A stretch of 64,000 nucleotides of DNA from Crambe crambe (Eukaryota > Porifera > Demospongiae > Poecilosclerida > Crambeidae), in NCBI GenBank assembly GCA_963924555.1, contig OZ004584.1:5765001-5829000 (forward strand), in the 5' to 3' direction. Shown in pieces: positions 11,146-21,640 of this stretch. The translations under genes and the position numbers were made by a program. A model generated the notes under the pieces. It had not been told where the DNA came from, ran no database searches, and saw only the letters and a list, made by a program, of their open reading frames with translations. The number at the start of each line of letters is the position of its first letter. Positions within the stretch are counted from its first letter, which is position 1.

Positions 11146-11409
11146 ATGAGAAAAAAATCTGGGATGACCATTGCTCAAAAAAGTAAGGAAACAAGAGTAG
11201 GGATGAAGGATGGAAATGGGATCAATCTTTGTTCCGTATAATATATCCAGCCAACAATCCCTACACATACACACTATTACCCAATGTACGTATAATTATG
11301 TAGGGATTGTTGGCTGGATATACAGAACATAGATTGATCCCATTTCCATCCTTCATCCCTATACCTTTAATTGCTTCCTGAACAATGGTCATCCCTACAT
11401 TTTTTTTCA
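11146..11409. mobile_element. Foldback element with about 110-bp arms
   Basis: The arm at 11146-11264 (GGGATGACCATTG ... GGGATGAAGGATGGAAATGG ... CCAGCCAACAATCCCTAC) is the reverse complement of 11300-11409, with a loop of about 35 bp. High arm similarity, no reading frame. A MITE-like element. Confidence 0.8.
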
Positions 11410-11480
11410 TTTCCTTGTACATATTTAATCACAGGGACAGAAAGTTTCCGTAAGAGAAAACAGGGCTAACATTACATCAT

Positions 11481-11695
11481 TATGATAATTATAATGCTAA
11501 TCATGCTGGTAATGCTAATCCTGGTAGCTAATCCAGGTAATGCTGGTAATCCAGGTAATCCTGGTAATCCTGGTAACCCTGGTAGCTACGTAATCCGGCC
11601 TTGTAATCCAGGTAATCCTGGTAATCCAGCTGATAATGCTGGTAGCTAATCCAGGTAATGCTGGTGCTCCAGGTACCAGGATTACCAGCATTACC
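11481..11695. repeat. GGTAATCCTGGTAATCCAGG minisatellite
   Basis: Head-to-tail degenerate units of 9-30 bp built on GCTGGTAATCCAGGTAATCC. There are no unique spacers of constant length, so it is a simple minisatellite. It lies just downstream of the intact receptor-like gene. Confidence 0.8.
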
Positions 11696-11832
11696 TATAA
11701 ATTATATACTTAGCTATAGTCACTAATAACACAATAATAGACATAATACGTATATATAGTATAAAACTAATCTAAGGTTGTTTCACACTCAAATTGTTTC
11801 TGTTCATTCCTCAATCTCAGATTATTATTATC

Positions 11833-13365
11833 TCACTGTACATAGAGCTCAACCAATTCTATCGGTGTACTTCCTACAGTTGTAGGTCGACATAACCTCA
11901 TCTCCACATCATCGGTGGTGGGGGAGGGAAGGTCCTTGATGAACCATGGTGGGTTATTGAAGGAACAGCAGGTATTGTTGGAGCCACAACCAGCTCCATC
12001 CCAGAGGGGATCAGCAGGTTGGAGTGTTCGGGGTACGTTCCACCAACCTAAAGTACCAATGGCTGTATCACAGAAATAGTCATTATTGATAAACTCTGGA
12101 ACAGTTGGTGGTGGAGATAGGTTGGGATTGACACAGGGACATTTGTGGTTTGAGTTTAGTTGATATTGTTCGTCAAGTGCTCCAGCAAAAGTCCAGATGT
12201 GTTTGCGGGGATTTCTACCATGAGTCAGGCTCACTCCAGAGACATATGAGGAATCAATACCACGAGTAGAGTAGAAGAATGCATCAACAATTGGTATCTG
12301 ATATCCTTTGATTCTTCCGTACATGTGACTGTACTCAATTCCATGGACAGTGAAATTGATACTAACACATCCAGCAGTTGTTGAATTGCACACTCTTCTT
12401 GGTGCTGAGCTCCTCGAGAATAAGGTCAGCCCACTGGGACACTGGTGGCTGGTGTTCCTCATGTCTATGTAGGCCACCCTCATCCATCCTCGTGTTAGAT
12501 TAACAGAAGCTGTATTCATATTACAGTACACTCTGACAGGAGATCCTTGTGTACCAATCCAGTAGTAACCAGAAGGGCTGTTTGAGGATAAAGTATTGCA
12601 GGAACTAGCAGGGTTGTCTTCAGTGAGGCCAAGGTTAGAAGGCATTAGTCCATTACAATTATCTGCATACTGCCTGTTCAAGGTACAGTACACACGCACA
12701 GCAAAACCATTGGAGGACCTGATCCAGTAGTGACCTGATGGGGAGGAGAGATTCAACAGTAAAACATGGCAACATGAAGCAACAGGATTACTAGGATTCT
12801 GCCCAATCATATGTAGTGTGTATATCTTGGAATCCAATGATCTTGAGAGATTAGTTTGAAGTTCAAAGTTATGATCCACCAAGTTTTTAAGCTGCACCAA
12901 TGACCTTGAGTTATTAGTCTGAAGTTCATCCACTAAACTTTGAAGGTTCATCAATGATCTTGAATAATTTGATTGAATTTCATTCTGAAAACGAATTAAT
13001 GATCTTGAATATTCATTCTGAAGATGTAATAATGATCTTGTATAGTTTATTTGAAGTTCATCATGACTATTCTGAAGTTCACTGTGAAGTTGTTTCAGCA
13101 TTTCATCATTGGCTGAATTCCTTAGTGAAATAGCCAAGCTAGCAAATGCTGCACTACCTACTAAGATGATTCCAACTAGTGCAAATGTATAACACACCCA
13201 ACTATAAGTAGGTTTCTTCAAATCAGGCTTCACTTGCTGAGATTTTACAGATGTTGAGATACCTTCAGTCTGGTTTGAAGTTGAAAAAATGCCATAGGAA
13301 GGATTTTTATCTAGTGATGTGATGCACTTTGCATCTACCAACTCATAAGCACTTTCTTCTTCCAT
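11833..13365 (-). CDS. Type II membrane protein with coiled-coil stalk and FReD-like Cys-rich ectodomain (intact copy 3)
   Basis: Single-exon gene of 510 residues. Residues 1-54 form a cytoplasmic tail with YELV (7-10) and NPSY (21-24). Residues about 55-80 are one hydrophobic membrane segment with no cleavable signal, hence type II. Residues about 85-185 form a coiled-coil stalk of (N)YSRSLxxLQNE units with repeated N-x-S/T sequons. From about 190 comes the ectodomain: two related GHYWI/GYYWI...VRVYC modules (about 200-285), then GWMRVAYIDM (293-302), then Cys-rich sequence with NDYFCDT, DPLWDGAGC, CCSFNNPPWF and TTDDVEMRLC, ending VELYVQ. This ectodomain layout is one I associate with fibrinogen-related-like proteins of sponges and corals; function not established. 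The start is the ATG shared with copy 2 (MEEE). The two neighbours in the same orientation are broken paralogues, so this looks like the only functional member here. A surface receptor or adhesion role is inferred. Confidence 0.85.
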   Translation of the reverse strand: MEEESAYELVDAKCITSLDKNPSYGIFSTSNQTEGISTSVKSQQVKPDLKKPTYSWVCYTFALVGIILVGSAAFASLAISLRNSANDEMLKQLHSELQNSHDELQINYTRSLLHLQNEYSRSLIRFQNEIQSNYSRSLMNLQSLVDELQTNNSRSLVQLKNLVDHNFELQTNLSRSLDSKIYTLHMIGQNPSNPVASCCHVLLLNLSSPSGHYWIRSSNGFAVRVYCTLNRQYADNCNGLMPSNLGLTEDNPASSCNTLSSNSPSGYYWIGTQGSPVRVYCNMNTASVNLTRGWMRVAYIDMRNTSHQCPSGLTLFSRSSAPRRVCNSTTAGCVSINFTVHGIEYSHMYGRIKGYQIPIVDAFFYSTRGIDSSYVSGVSLTHGRNPRKHIWTFAGALDEQYQLNSNHKCPCVNPNLSPPPTVPEFINNDYFCDTAIGTLGWWNVPRTLQPADPLWDGAGCGSNNTCCSFNNPPWFIKDLPSPTTDDVEMRLCRPTTVGSTPIELVELYVQ

Positions 13366-13460
13366 AATTTATAGCCATACAGTTAGCAATGTAGCTACAC
13401 TGGCACTACCATTTTTCTTTATATGCCTAATTTCTAACTACAAACCTGTTTGTGCAATAA

Positions 13461-13748
13461 TTACTACATTCTCCCTGGAGTATTGGACATAGCTGGAATT
13501 ATTTTTTATAACAAACAAGATTATCAATGTAGCTACATTTTAAATTTTTGTCACATTTTTGTCGTCCACTCAGTCACGATCACAGCAGCACATATGCGCA
13601 TTAATTACTACATTCTCCCTGGAGTATTGGACATAGCTGGAATTATTTTTGATAACTAACAAGATTATCAATGTAGCTACATTTTAAACTTTTGTCACAT
13701 TTTTGTGGTCCACTCAGTCATGATCACAGCAGCACATATGCACACATA
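13461..13748. repeat. Tandem duplication, 144-bp unit, two copies
   Basis: TTACTACATTCTCCCTGG begins at 13461 and again at 13605. The copies differ at few positions through ATGTAGCTACATTTTAAA and GATCACAGCAGCACATATG. It lies just upstream of the intact receptor-like gene, so it could overlap its promoter region. Confidence 0.8.
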
Positions 13749-14041
13749 CCACACACATGCCTGTCCTGCATCATTTCTATTCCGAGTCCCACCCCATAGA
13801 TAACAAGTCTAGCACTTTTCCCTTGCTCCTAGTGTGGACAGCCGAAGCACGAGGCAACTTTATAAAAATAAGTAGCCCTGCTAGGTCAACTGAGATTTGT
13901 TATCAATATCAGTACAGATAGATTAACTTGACTGGTCTACCCATATTTCATTCAGATGGTTTCACTTCGCTAATAGTTACAAAATCCACACAACTTAGGC
14001 AACCAAACCTAATTCATAGGCGGAGGAAGCAAAATAAAAGT

Positions 14042-14065
14042 GGGGGGGGGGGGGGGGGGGGGGGG
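14042..14065. repeat. Poly-G run
   Basis: About 24 consecutive G. Similar G or C runs recur at about 18315, 30920, 32155, 47151, 47428 and 49563, several of them inside foldback elements. Confidence 0.9.
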
Positions 14066-14188
14066 CCAATGTAGTCTAGCTATGTATTGTACTTTAACAC
14101 AATTATCATTATAAAAAAAAAGAAACAAGGAATATTTACTTGTCAAGTGTTATTCATTAACAATGAGAAAGTTGAAGCAAAGCTCCAT

Positions 14189-14996
14189 CTTAGGCCAAGC
14201 AAACTTGATTATTAGTTTCTCAACTCATTTCTTGCTAAAAAGGATGCGGGCGGGTGGTTATTATTCATTATTTCATTATACTTCCTGTCTTGAAGAATTA
14301 TTACAACAGCGAAAAAAAAAAGGCAGTTGCAAGTTCAGATACAGTTCCACAATAGATACATCCTCATACCCAGCTAAATTTGACATGGTGGCCAAATAAC
14401 TTCCAAGATCAGCTGAGACACTGACTGGCCAATAAACACCTTCTCCAGGCTAGACCCAGACATATCTTATCATTGGATGAGATCCACCAATAGCTTTGCA
14501 AAGACCTAAGTTAGCCCTGTTTCAACAGGCTTCGATTGTTACTTGAAACGGTAAGGTTTATCAGAGTCATGCTAGGATCACGATTCTGTAGCTAAATTCT
14601 AAGATGGCACACGACGCTACAGCCACAGGGAGAGGGGCTGGCACGCGAGACTAAGAGGGGCCGGCCGGGGAGAGAGACTCAGCTCAGAGACCTAGAGCGA
14701 CTCTGCTGCTGCACGCCGTGCGCGCGCTGCGCATGCGCCGCCAGATATGTAGCGCTCACGTGACAAAATTGAATAATGAATAATGAATAATGAAATTACA
14801 GAGGATTTCACGATCTTTGCAACTGCAAAAACCAGTCACACGATCAATATGAGGAATCTGACCAATCAGTAGGTTTCAATTACTTCCGCTTTTGGCTTTC
14901 CCGTTGCAAAGATCGTGAAATCCTCTGTATTAGGAAGTTCAGGAAAAGGATGCGGGCGGTGACGAGAAACTAATAATCAAGTTTGTTTGGCCTTAT
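14189..14996. mobile_element. Nested foldback structure with GC-rich core
   Basis: Outer arms: about 14189-14260 (TAGGCCAAGCAAACTTGATT ... GGATGCGGGCG) is the reverse complement of about 14940-14996. Inner arms: 14802-14828 (CAGAGGATTTCACGATCTTT) pairs with 14903-14929. Between them, 14590-14770 is unusually GC-rich and CpG-rich for this window. No transposase frame. The outer arms look like ends of one element; the inner hairpin may be a second element inserted into it. Confidence 0.6.
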
Positions 14997-15092
14997 CATC
15001 CTAAAAATAAATGACACTGCATTCAGCGAGGCCAGCAGGACACCATTTTATCTAGCTACTTTATTATGCACGTACACACATGAATAATTTAA

Positions 15093-15575
15093 GTTCCATA
15101 ATAGTCTGGCGTCGCCAGCCCAGCTTTTCTTCTCTTTTTAGTCTGGGAGCTCTAGCATAAACTACTTGTGACGCCCGCGCGCTCTCTCAAAAATAATTTA
15201 AATTGCAATATACATGCGTGTTGAATAATTTTCCGAAGCCAGTAGGTAGAATTGCGAACACATCGCCCTTGAAAATCGCTGATACAACTTTCAGCCGTTC
15301 AGGCTTCAGGCCAGGTATTCCTAGCTCTTTAAACACAGTTCTTGGTTACTCTCCATAGCTCTAGCTCTGCCAACCTGGAATAAATAGTGGGTGTGTCTCG
15401 CTAACATTAATTTTACTTCACGTGACTGAATAGAGCAATCTGATTGGGACGCAGCTATAGCTGCGCGCGCGGGCGACACAAGTAGTTGATGCTAGAGCCA
15501 CCAGACCACTTTTCTTCCCCGTCCCCCCAAAAAAAGAAGAAAAGCTGGGCTGGCGACTCCAGACTAGTTCCATAA
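15093..15575. mobile_element. Long-TIR element with 9-bp target duplication
   Basis: The body 15102-15566 begins TAGTCTGGCGTCGCCAGC and ends GCTGGCGACTCCAGACTA. The arms stay complementary for roughly 90-100 bp through the GCCCAGCTTTTCTTCT and CAACTACTTGTG stretches. It is flanked on both sides by GTTCCATAA (15093-15101 and 15567-15575). Long arms plus a 9-bp duplication are what Mutator-like elements leave. No transposase is encoded, so it is non-autonomous. Confidence 0.8.
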
Positions 15576-15974
15576 CTGCAATGGTGAATGTGAAAGGGGA
15601 GGGGCATCCCTACATGGACTCTCTGATATTCACAATTTCTGATCAATAGTAAACCATCAAGCTATCTGATCCATCAAATTCAGTCACATATTAAAAGGCA
15701 TCCATGCAAACACAGATGCATTCTATATGAAGCTGGCCAGATTAGCAACTTGCATATGAACCATATACAGCAGGCTGTGGCAGATAAGTTGATCCCATTG
15801 TACTGGACCAGATAGCTTGCTCCAAGCCAGCTAGCTATGTGACCCAACCACACCTATCAGCTACCAATTTCTAAGAACCAGTGGAAATGTGAAGGGCACA
15901 AGATAAAATCAAACTATTTGTACCTTTGCAAACTAAGTTCGTGCAGTTAAAATTGTCAAGTTTGCAGCTGGCTA

Positions 15975-16452
15975 TTTCTGCCTTAAATGCAAGGCATTAT
16001 CATGTCAGACTCATGCAAGTTCTAGCTATCATTTGTGAAGGGTACAAGTTAGAATCAAAATTTTCGCATAATAAATGTACATTACCATCAGTAGCTAGAA
16101 CTGCATGAGTCTGACATGATAATGCCTTGCAATGTACAGCAGCAAAAGCCTGTGCCCCTGAGCTGGCCTGGCCTGCGACCTGCATTACTGCGCATGCCTC
16201 ATAATCGAGTTGGTAAGGGACGTTATTATGATAGACGCCAGGCGCTAGGCGCGCGCTATCGCTAGCTATAGCTAGCTAGTGCGCTCGCGCGCTCGCGCTC
16301 GCGCGCGCTAGGCCTTCTGGTCTATCGTCTCGGTCCCTTACCAAAAGGTCCTGGTCTATCATAATATTGTCCCTTACCAACTCGATTATGAGGCATGCGC
16401 AGTAATGCTGGTGGCAGGGGCATCACATCTGTTTTGCTGCTGTACATTGGAA
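15975..16452. mobile_element. Two overlapping foldbacks with GCGC-rich loop
   Basis: First pair: about 15985-16027 against 16090-16133 (AAGGCATTATCATGTCAGAC and its complement). Second, larger pair: about 16129-16240 against 16342-16452, sharing TGTACAGCAGCAAAA, GCATTACTGCGCATGCCTCA and GTTGGTAAGGGAC. The loop of the second contains alternating GCGCTCGCGC runs. No coding capacity. The first pair's right arm runs into the second pair's left arm, suggesting insertion of one into the other. Confidence 0.7.
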
Positions 16453-16651
16453 ATATCAGGTTACTTGATTCAGATAAGTCATTGGAAATACCTGTATGTG
16501 ACTATGAATAATGATGGCACATAATTATAAACTATAGACTAATTATTATTTCCAGCCATCCCCGGCCCGCAGGCCACAATGCTCCTTTTTATGCACAAGC
16601 AGTGTAGACAACCCTCACTGTGAGGAACTCCTTTCAAGTCTCTCTACGACA

Positions 16652-16855
16652 TAGGTGCCAACTTTTTCAAACTGGCTTTGGGGACACACAGGCTACATCC
16701 CAGCCACACCCATTAACCACACCCACTTATGGAAAAGATTGTCATCATTACACAAAATAACTAGTTAGGTTGGCCTTTGGGGACAAATCAGTACCCCTTT
16801 GGGGACTTGGGGACAAAGCTGCCAGTTTGGGGACCGTCCCCAAAGTTGGCACCTA
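16652..16855. mobile_element. MITE with TAGGTGCCAACTTT ends
   Basis: Starts TAGGTGCCAACTTT and ends AAAGTTGGCACCTA. The interior is rich in GGGGAC and CCACACCCA. About 204 bp, no reading frame. Confidence 0.7.
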
Positions 16856-17927
16856 CATAAGCTACGATTGCTAACTTAAAAGTGTTTGTACTAATTAACT
16901 TACAGTAATGATTTTGGGGCTTGAAATTATCAGACACATGGTATTATGGATAATAACTAGGCCATGGTAGATATCTGCCAGCATAATTTTGAGCATAATG
17001 GAAGCCAAGCATAATGCAAGCATTATAATGAGCGTAATTTTATTCCAAAAAACAAAAACAAATCAAAACAAAAAACAATACTGGATCACTGATACAGCCA
17101 ATCTTATACATACTATTGTTGTTCATTGAAAAGATGAGCAGAATCAAAAATTACTACTGCCTGCCCCTTGATACTGACCAGAAACGTGAATGTCATTAAA
17201 ACTGGCCTAACCTCTTGATACTGGGAAAATAACTTGCAAAGATGACAATACCCTCATTCTTTCATAAGGTCCCTTATCGAAGTTGGGAAGCCATTCTTGA
17301 TAGATATATATGCATCCATTCCTTAAGCTTACCTGTTTATTCACCTAACCATTGTACTTCAAAGGATCCAATTGCAAAGTTCATGAGACTGTATACCTTT
17401 GGGCTGTCAAGACACTATGACCGGGTTATAGTCTTGGAAGACTGGAGTCAGACTATATATAACGCTCATGTTAAAGCTACACAATTATTGGATATTGTGT
17501 AAACTTAACAGAAACAGACACCTTATTTCTTTAGGGATGCCTGAGTGGATGCTAAGAAAGGTTCTTCAGTCAGTGAAGCATATGCATCAGTTTGCACTCA
17601 TGATGCTCGACAACCAGTGAAAGTAATTTAGTGGAATAGCTATACACATTCCTGATCAAGTGTACATTCCTCAATGAAGCATACTAGCTAGTAAATACAC
17701 ATTACATTTCACTATAAGAATCACATACACTAGCTTCCAATTTTGTTTTTCTTAACCTTGTTCATATGTAATTAATGGGTCTTATCATCAATCATTCATC
17801 TAATCCAGCATGCTTTCACTATAGGTACATAATTATAATGACCAACATGCATCAATTATACCTTTCCTTAGATAGGTATGTGACAAGCATGCATTGAGCT
17901 ACCAACTCTCTAGCTACATAATTATTA

Positions 17928-18179
17928 CAGGGGCAGATCCAGGGTAGGGGTCCAGGGGGTCCAGACCCCCCCTTTTTTAATTTTGAAGTTGCATTTGTTG
18001 ACAAGTTGTTAATAGTTTATAATGCAGCACAAAAGACGATTATTCCAAACTTCTGTACTTTTTTGATTAACTCATTTTGTATTTTATTCTCTAAAGGGAT
18101 TCTAATTTAACTAATTTTTTGCTTCCACAGGAGGGGCATATTGGACCCCTCCCTTTCAAAATTGCTGGATCTGCCCCTG
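17928..18179. mobile_element. MITE with CAGGGGCAGATCCAG ends (copy A)
   Basis: Begins CAGGGGCAGATCCAGGG and ends CTGGATCTGCCCCTG, 252 bp. A second member with the same ends is at 29974-30256. The interior carries GGTCCAGGGGGTCCAGACCCCCC next to the left end. Confidence 0.75.
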
Positions 18180-18255
18180 TATTATACCTAGTAGCTAGGA
18201 GCATTCATTGCATGGTGTGGTCTGTTGCACTTCGAATTTAACAGGTACACTATAG

Positions 18256-18569
18256 CAGGGTTTCATCTAAGGAGGGGGGCGCAGGGGAAGCTTCCCCTCC
18301 AAACAGCTCAACTTCCCCCCCCCCCCCCCCCCCCCCCAAAAGAAAGAGTTTTAGGACAAAAAATATTTCTAAGTAGTATATTTTTAGGAACCAAGCATTT
18401 AAAAAATACTTCTAAGTATTATTTTAGAATTTATTAAAGCATTTTTGGCTTCACACTCTACGCAGGAGGGGGCACATCTCCCTCCCGCACCCTCCCCCCC
18501 ACCTGTGGCCTTATGGCCACACATTGCTTGAGTTTCCCCTCCAAAGTGAAATTCCTAGATGAAACCCTG
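18256..18569. mobile_element. MITE with CAGGGTTTCATC ends and poly-C tract
   Basis: Starts CAGGGTTTCATCTAAGGA and ends CCTAGATGAAACCCTG. The flanking ACACTATA/TATAGTGT extends the inverted repeat. A run of about 22 C lies inside the left part. It has the same design as the element at 47139-47480. Confidence 0.7.
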
Positions 18570-19650
18570 TATAGTGTAGTGTGTAGTGGAGTCATTGCCA
18601 TGCATGATAACCTTCAATGTGGACTCTGATATTTCAAGTGTGTTACGTAGCTAAATTTGAAGTGCAAAATAGAGCACATCATTATTAACACTGTAACTAC
18701 GTAAGTACCTGTTCTTAGTTACATGCATAGCTAACTCAACTACGCACGTATAGGGAAATGCAATTGCATTGTGGTGAGCAAATTAAGCTGTTGAACAACG
18801 TTTTAGGTATTATCTGGCTACTGGTTCCCGGAAAAGTTCAAGCAGAATAAAAACAAAAACAAAAAAAAAACAAACATGGCTATATAGCTAAGAGTGCATG
18901 CTCCTGGAACAAAAACTAACTGCACGACTGATCACATACTTATAATAATCATGTATGTATACATAATTGTGAGCAAAGCAAGCCACTAGGGGGTTGAATG
19001 AGAGGACGCTATATCGTACGTACGTTCCGTCCTTTACAATAAGGTGATGCAACTTGATCATCGAACGAGAGCAGTAAGACTACATACATAGCTATCTGGG
19101 AAGACAAACTCTTCAGTAGGATATCATTGATACTGTTAAAATCATATGATCTTGATTCAGCAAATTTTAATAAAATCATCATCAGTCCACATAGAGCCTA
19201 ATTCCCAATGCACACATGAGCACAGTAAGAATGAAGTGAAAGACTGGTAGCTATGACTATAAGCTGTGAGGGAGGCAGGAACTAAACGGGAGATCTCACT
19301 GAGAGGCTTTGAAGTGGCTATGCATGTAATAATAAACAAGGCTATAGAACCATTGTCTAGGAGTTGAACCTTAATGAATGACCTTTAATGTTATGTATAT
19401 TATATGAAGCAGGAAATGAATAGGAACGTTTCAACGTTGCGTGGTGCTTTACATAAATAGAATGGTTGCCATATCATGTTGCTAATGGTTCAGGGATTTA
19501 TATTTCATATGCTAAAAAAAATGTGGCTGAATCATGGCAATTAACTATCGCTATAGCTATAGCTAGTTAGCTACATCATGTTATTCTGCATGCTCAAGCT
19601 AATCGTAGATCTATAATTTTTCTTCATCAATTTTTGAACTTGATCGTCTG

Positions 19651-19812
19651 ACTTTAATCATAGACTGTGTGACTGTCACGTGCTTTAATCGTAGGCTTGT
19701 GACTGTCACATGCTTTAATTGTAGGCTGTGTGACTGTCACATGCTTTAATCGTAGGCTGTGTGACTGTCACATGCTTTAATTGAGGCTGTTTGACTGTCA
19801 CATGCTTTCATG
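19651..19812. repeat. 31-bp minisatellite, five copies
   Basis: Unit close to TTTAATCGTAGGCTGTGTGA followed by CTGTCACATGC, five slightly varying copies. Each contains a GTGACTGTCAC near-palindrome. No gene nearby. Confidence 0.85.
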
Positions 19813-20369
19813 CAGTGCTTACATACGTTGAACTGTTATCTCATCAGATCAGCAGTTATACCAGTAACAAGTAGCTATGGAGCAGCAATCAGGACACACT
19901 ATTTCATCACAATAATTAGTAACAATAATCATTGATTCTAAAAATAACCATGGACTGTTGTGGTTAGGAGGAGCTTTAGTTTTGTGGCCAAATATAATTA
20001 ATTAAAATTCCATAGATTCTATGAACTGTACACACAGAAAATCCCCAAACTTGAATGACTCAGACATGTCAATGTCAGCAAAGATGTGGTCTGAAATATC
20101 AATATCAGTTGGGAGTCTGGGACAGTCTTGATCTTGTGGTTTCTGTTATTTATTATGTACTCCATTATTAAATAAGGAGTTGCAGAGGTACGTAGGTTGA
20201 GGTAGGGATGTAGTGTAGGTTCATTCCTGTATCAGAGTGTCTTATATTAGGTTGTGCAGTAGGGCTCCCGGCAAAGCAGTTGTTTGACTAGAGATGATTA
20301 ACTACATACAGGCACGATTAAAATCATTTATTGCTTATGTGTATAAATAATTATTTTTAGTAACTAGTT

Positions 20370-20605
20370 AAAGTTCTATTATTAGCATACACAATTAAAA
20401 TCATGGAAAAAAAAAAAGGAAATCACAAGTCACGGATAATATTTGGACATATTTAGCATGTGCATAATTATACAGTAACTAGTTAAAAGTTGCATAATTG
20501 TAATCATGAAGAAGGGCAGGATTACTTAATCGCATATCAGAGTAAAAAAATCATGGACATTCCCAGTCGCTTGCCACCCATGTTCAAAGCTAGTATTCAT
20601 TTATT
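20370..20605 (-). repeat. Reverse-strand copy of the 38.6/39.3-kb repeat
   Basis: The reverse complement carries TGAACATGGGTGGCAAGC, ATGTCCATGATT, TAATCCTGCCC and GACTTGTGATTTCC, in the same order as 38640-38865 and 39270-39485. A dispersed repeat of unknown class. Confidence 0.7.
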
Positions 20606-20999
20606 TCACATCTGTCTGGGGAAAATTTATAGTTGATTCATAGCCTGCAGTGTTTTAAGTAAATAAACATCCCCCCACTTACTGATCCCTTTTGTAGTCT
20701 GTTATTATCTACATGAATAATATTATTTCTAAGAGTGAGAAATATTTCAAGACTGCTCGTGCAAAATTGCAATTTTAAACTGGTCAGACTATAGACATGC
20801 AGTGGGATAGTGAATATTCTTTGCAAATGTTAGCTATGCATGTGCAATAATTTATTGTTACAGCTCTTCTACACTAGTATGTACGTACATGGTAACACAG
20901 TGGAACATCTGAGTGATATTGTATACCTTGTTGATGGCATTAAATATTTATTAATACGAGCCATGTCACATAGACCAATCAAATTGTCTCATTTCAGAG

Positions 21000-21640
21000 A
21001 GCTATAGAATAATATCAAATATGAGCCATCATGATTCAGTAGATGGTTATTCACTCTTACATAACAGCAAAGAGGGTGCTATGTGCCCTGAAATCACTCA
21101 AATTAAATTGGTGTACGTATATATAACATAAAATAGTGATGTACCTCCTCTTCTCCTGTGTCCTCTTCTCAGAGTAGCTAGAGGTTCTGTTATTGTCTCT
21201 ACTACACTAGCATTCTGATATTGTTCCCCCTTGACAGAAACAGATTCTCTTATCATTTAGCTATAATGTTACACAAGCTATGTGTATAATATATATTCTC
21301 ATGGTAGGGGTCATGCTCTGACACTCGAGAATGGTATATAGTGGCACATCAACTATCTTGACGTGATAAAATAATTTACAATACTGACATTCTGACATTC
21401 TTTCCCCCACTCCTTGCCACTAAGTGAATCTACTTATCATTTAGTTACATATAATGTTACACAGGTGGATGGCATTGATTAAATGAATTAGCTATGTACC
21501 ATAGGGGTCATACCAGAATTGCTATATAGAATCCCAGTAAATAGTTATTCACTCTTACATAACAGCGAAGAGGGTGCTGTATGCCTTGACGCTCAAAAAT
21601 TAGGTGTATAGCGTCAGTAGTGTTATCATAGCAATGAAAT
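21000..21640. repeat. Interleaved local duplications
   Basis: GTTATTCACTCTTACATAAC appears near 21045 and 21542 with similar sequence after each, and a TTATCATTTAG...AATGTTACACA block appears near 21250 and 21436. The two spacings differ (about 500 and 190 bp), so more than one duplication is involved. Confidence 0.6.

Noticed and set aside
11481..11695. Repeat array considered as a CRISPR array
   Set aside because: Units are short, variable and contiguous, with no unique spacers of constant length; the same holds for 19.65, 35.6 and 61 kb.
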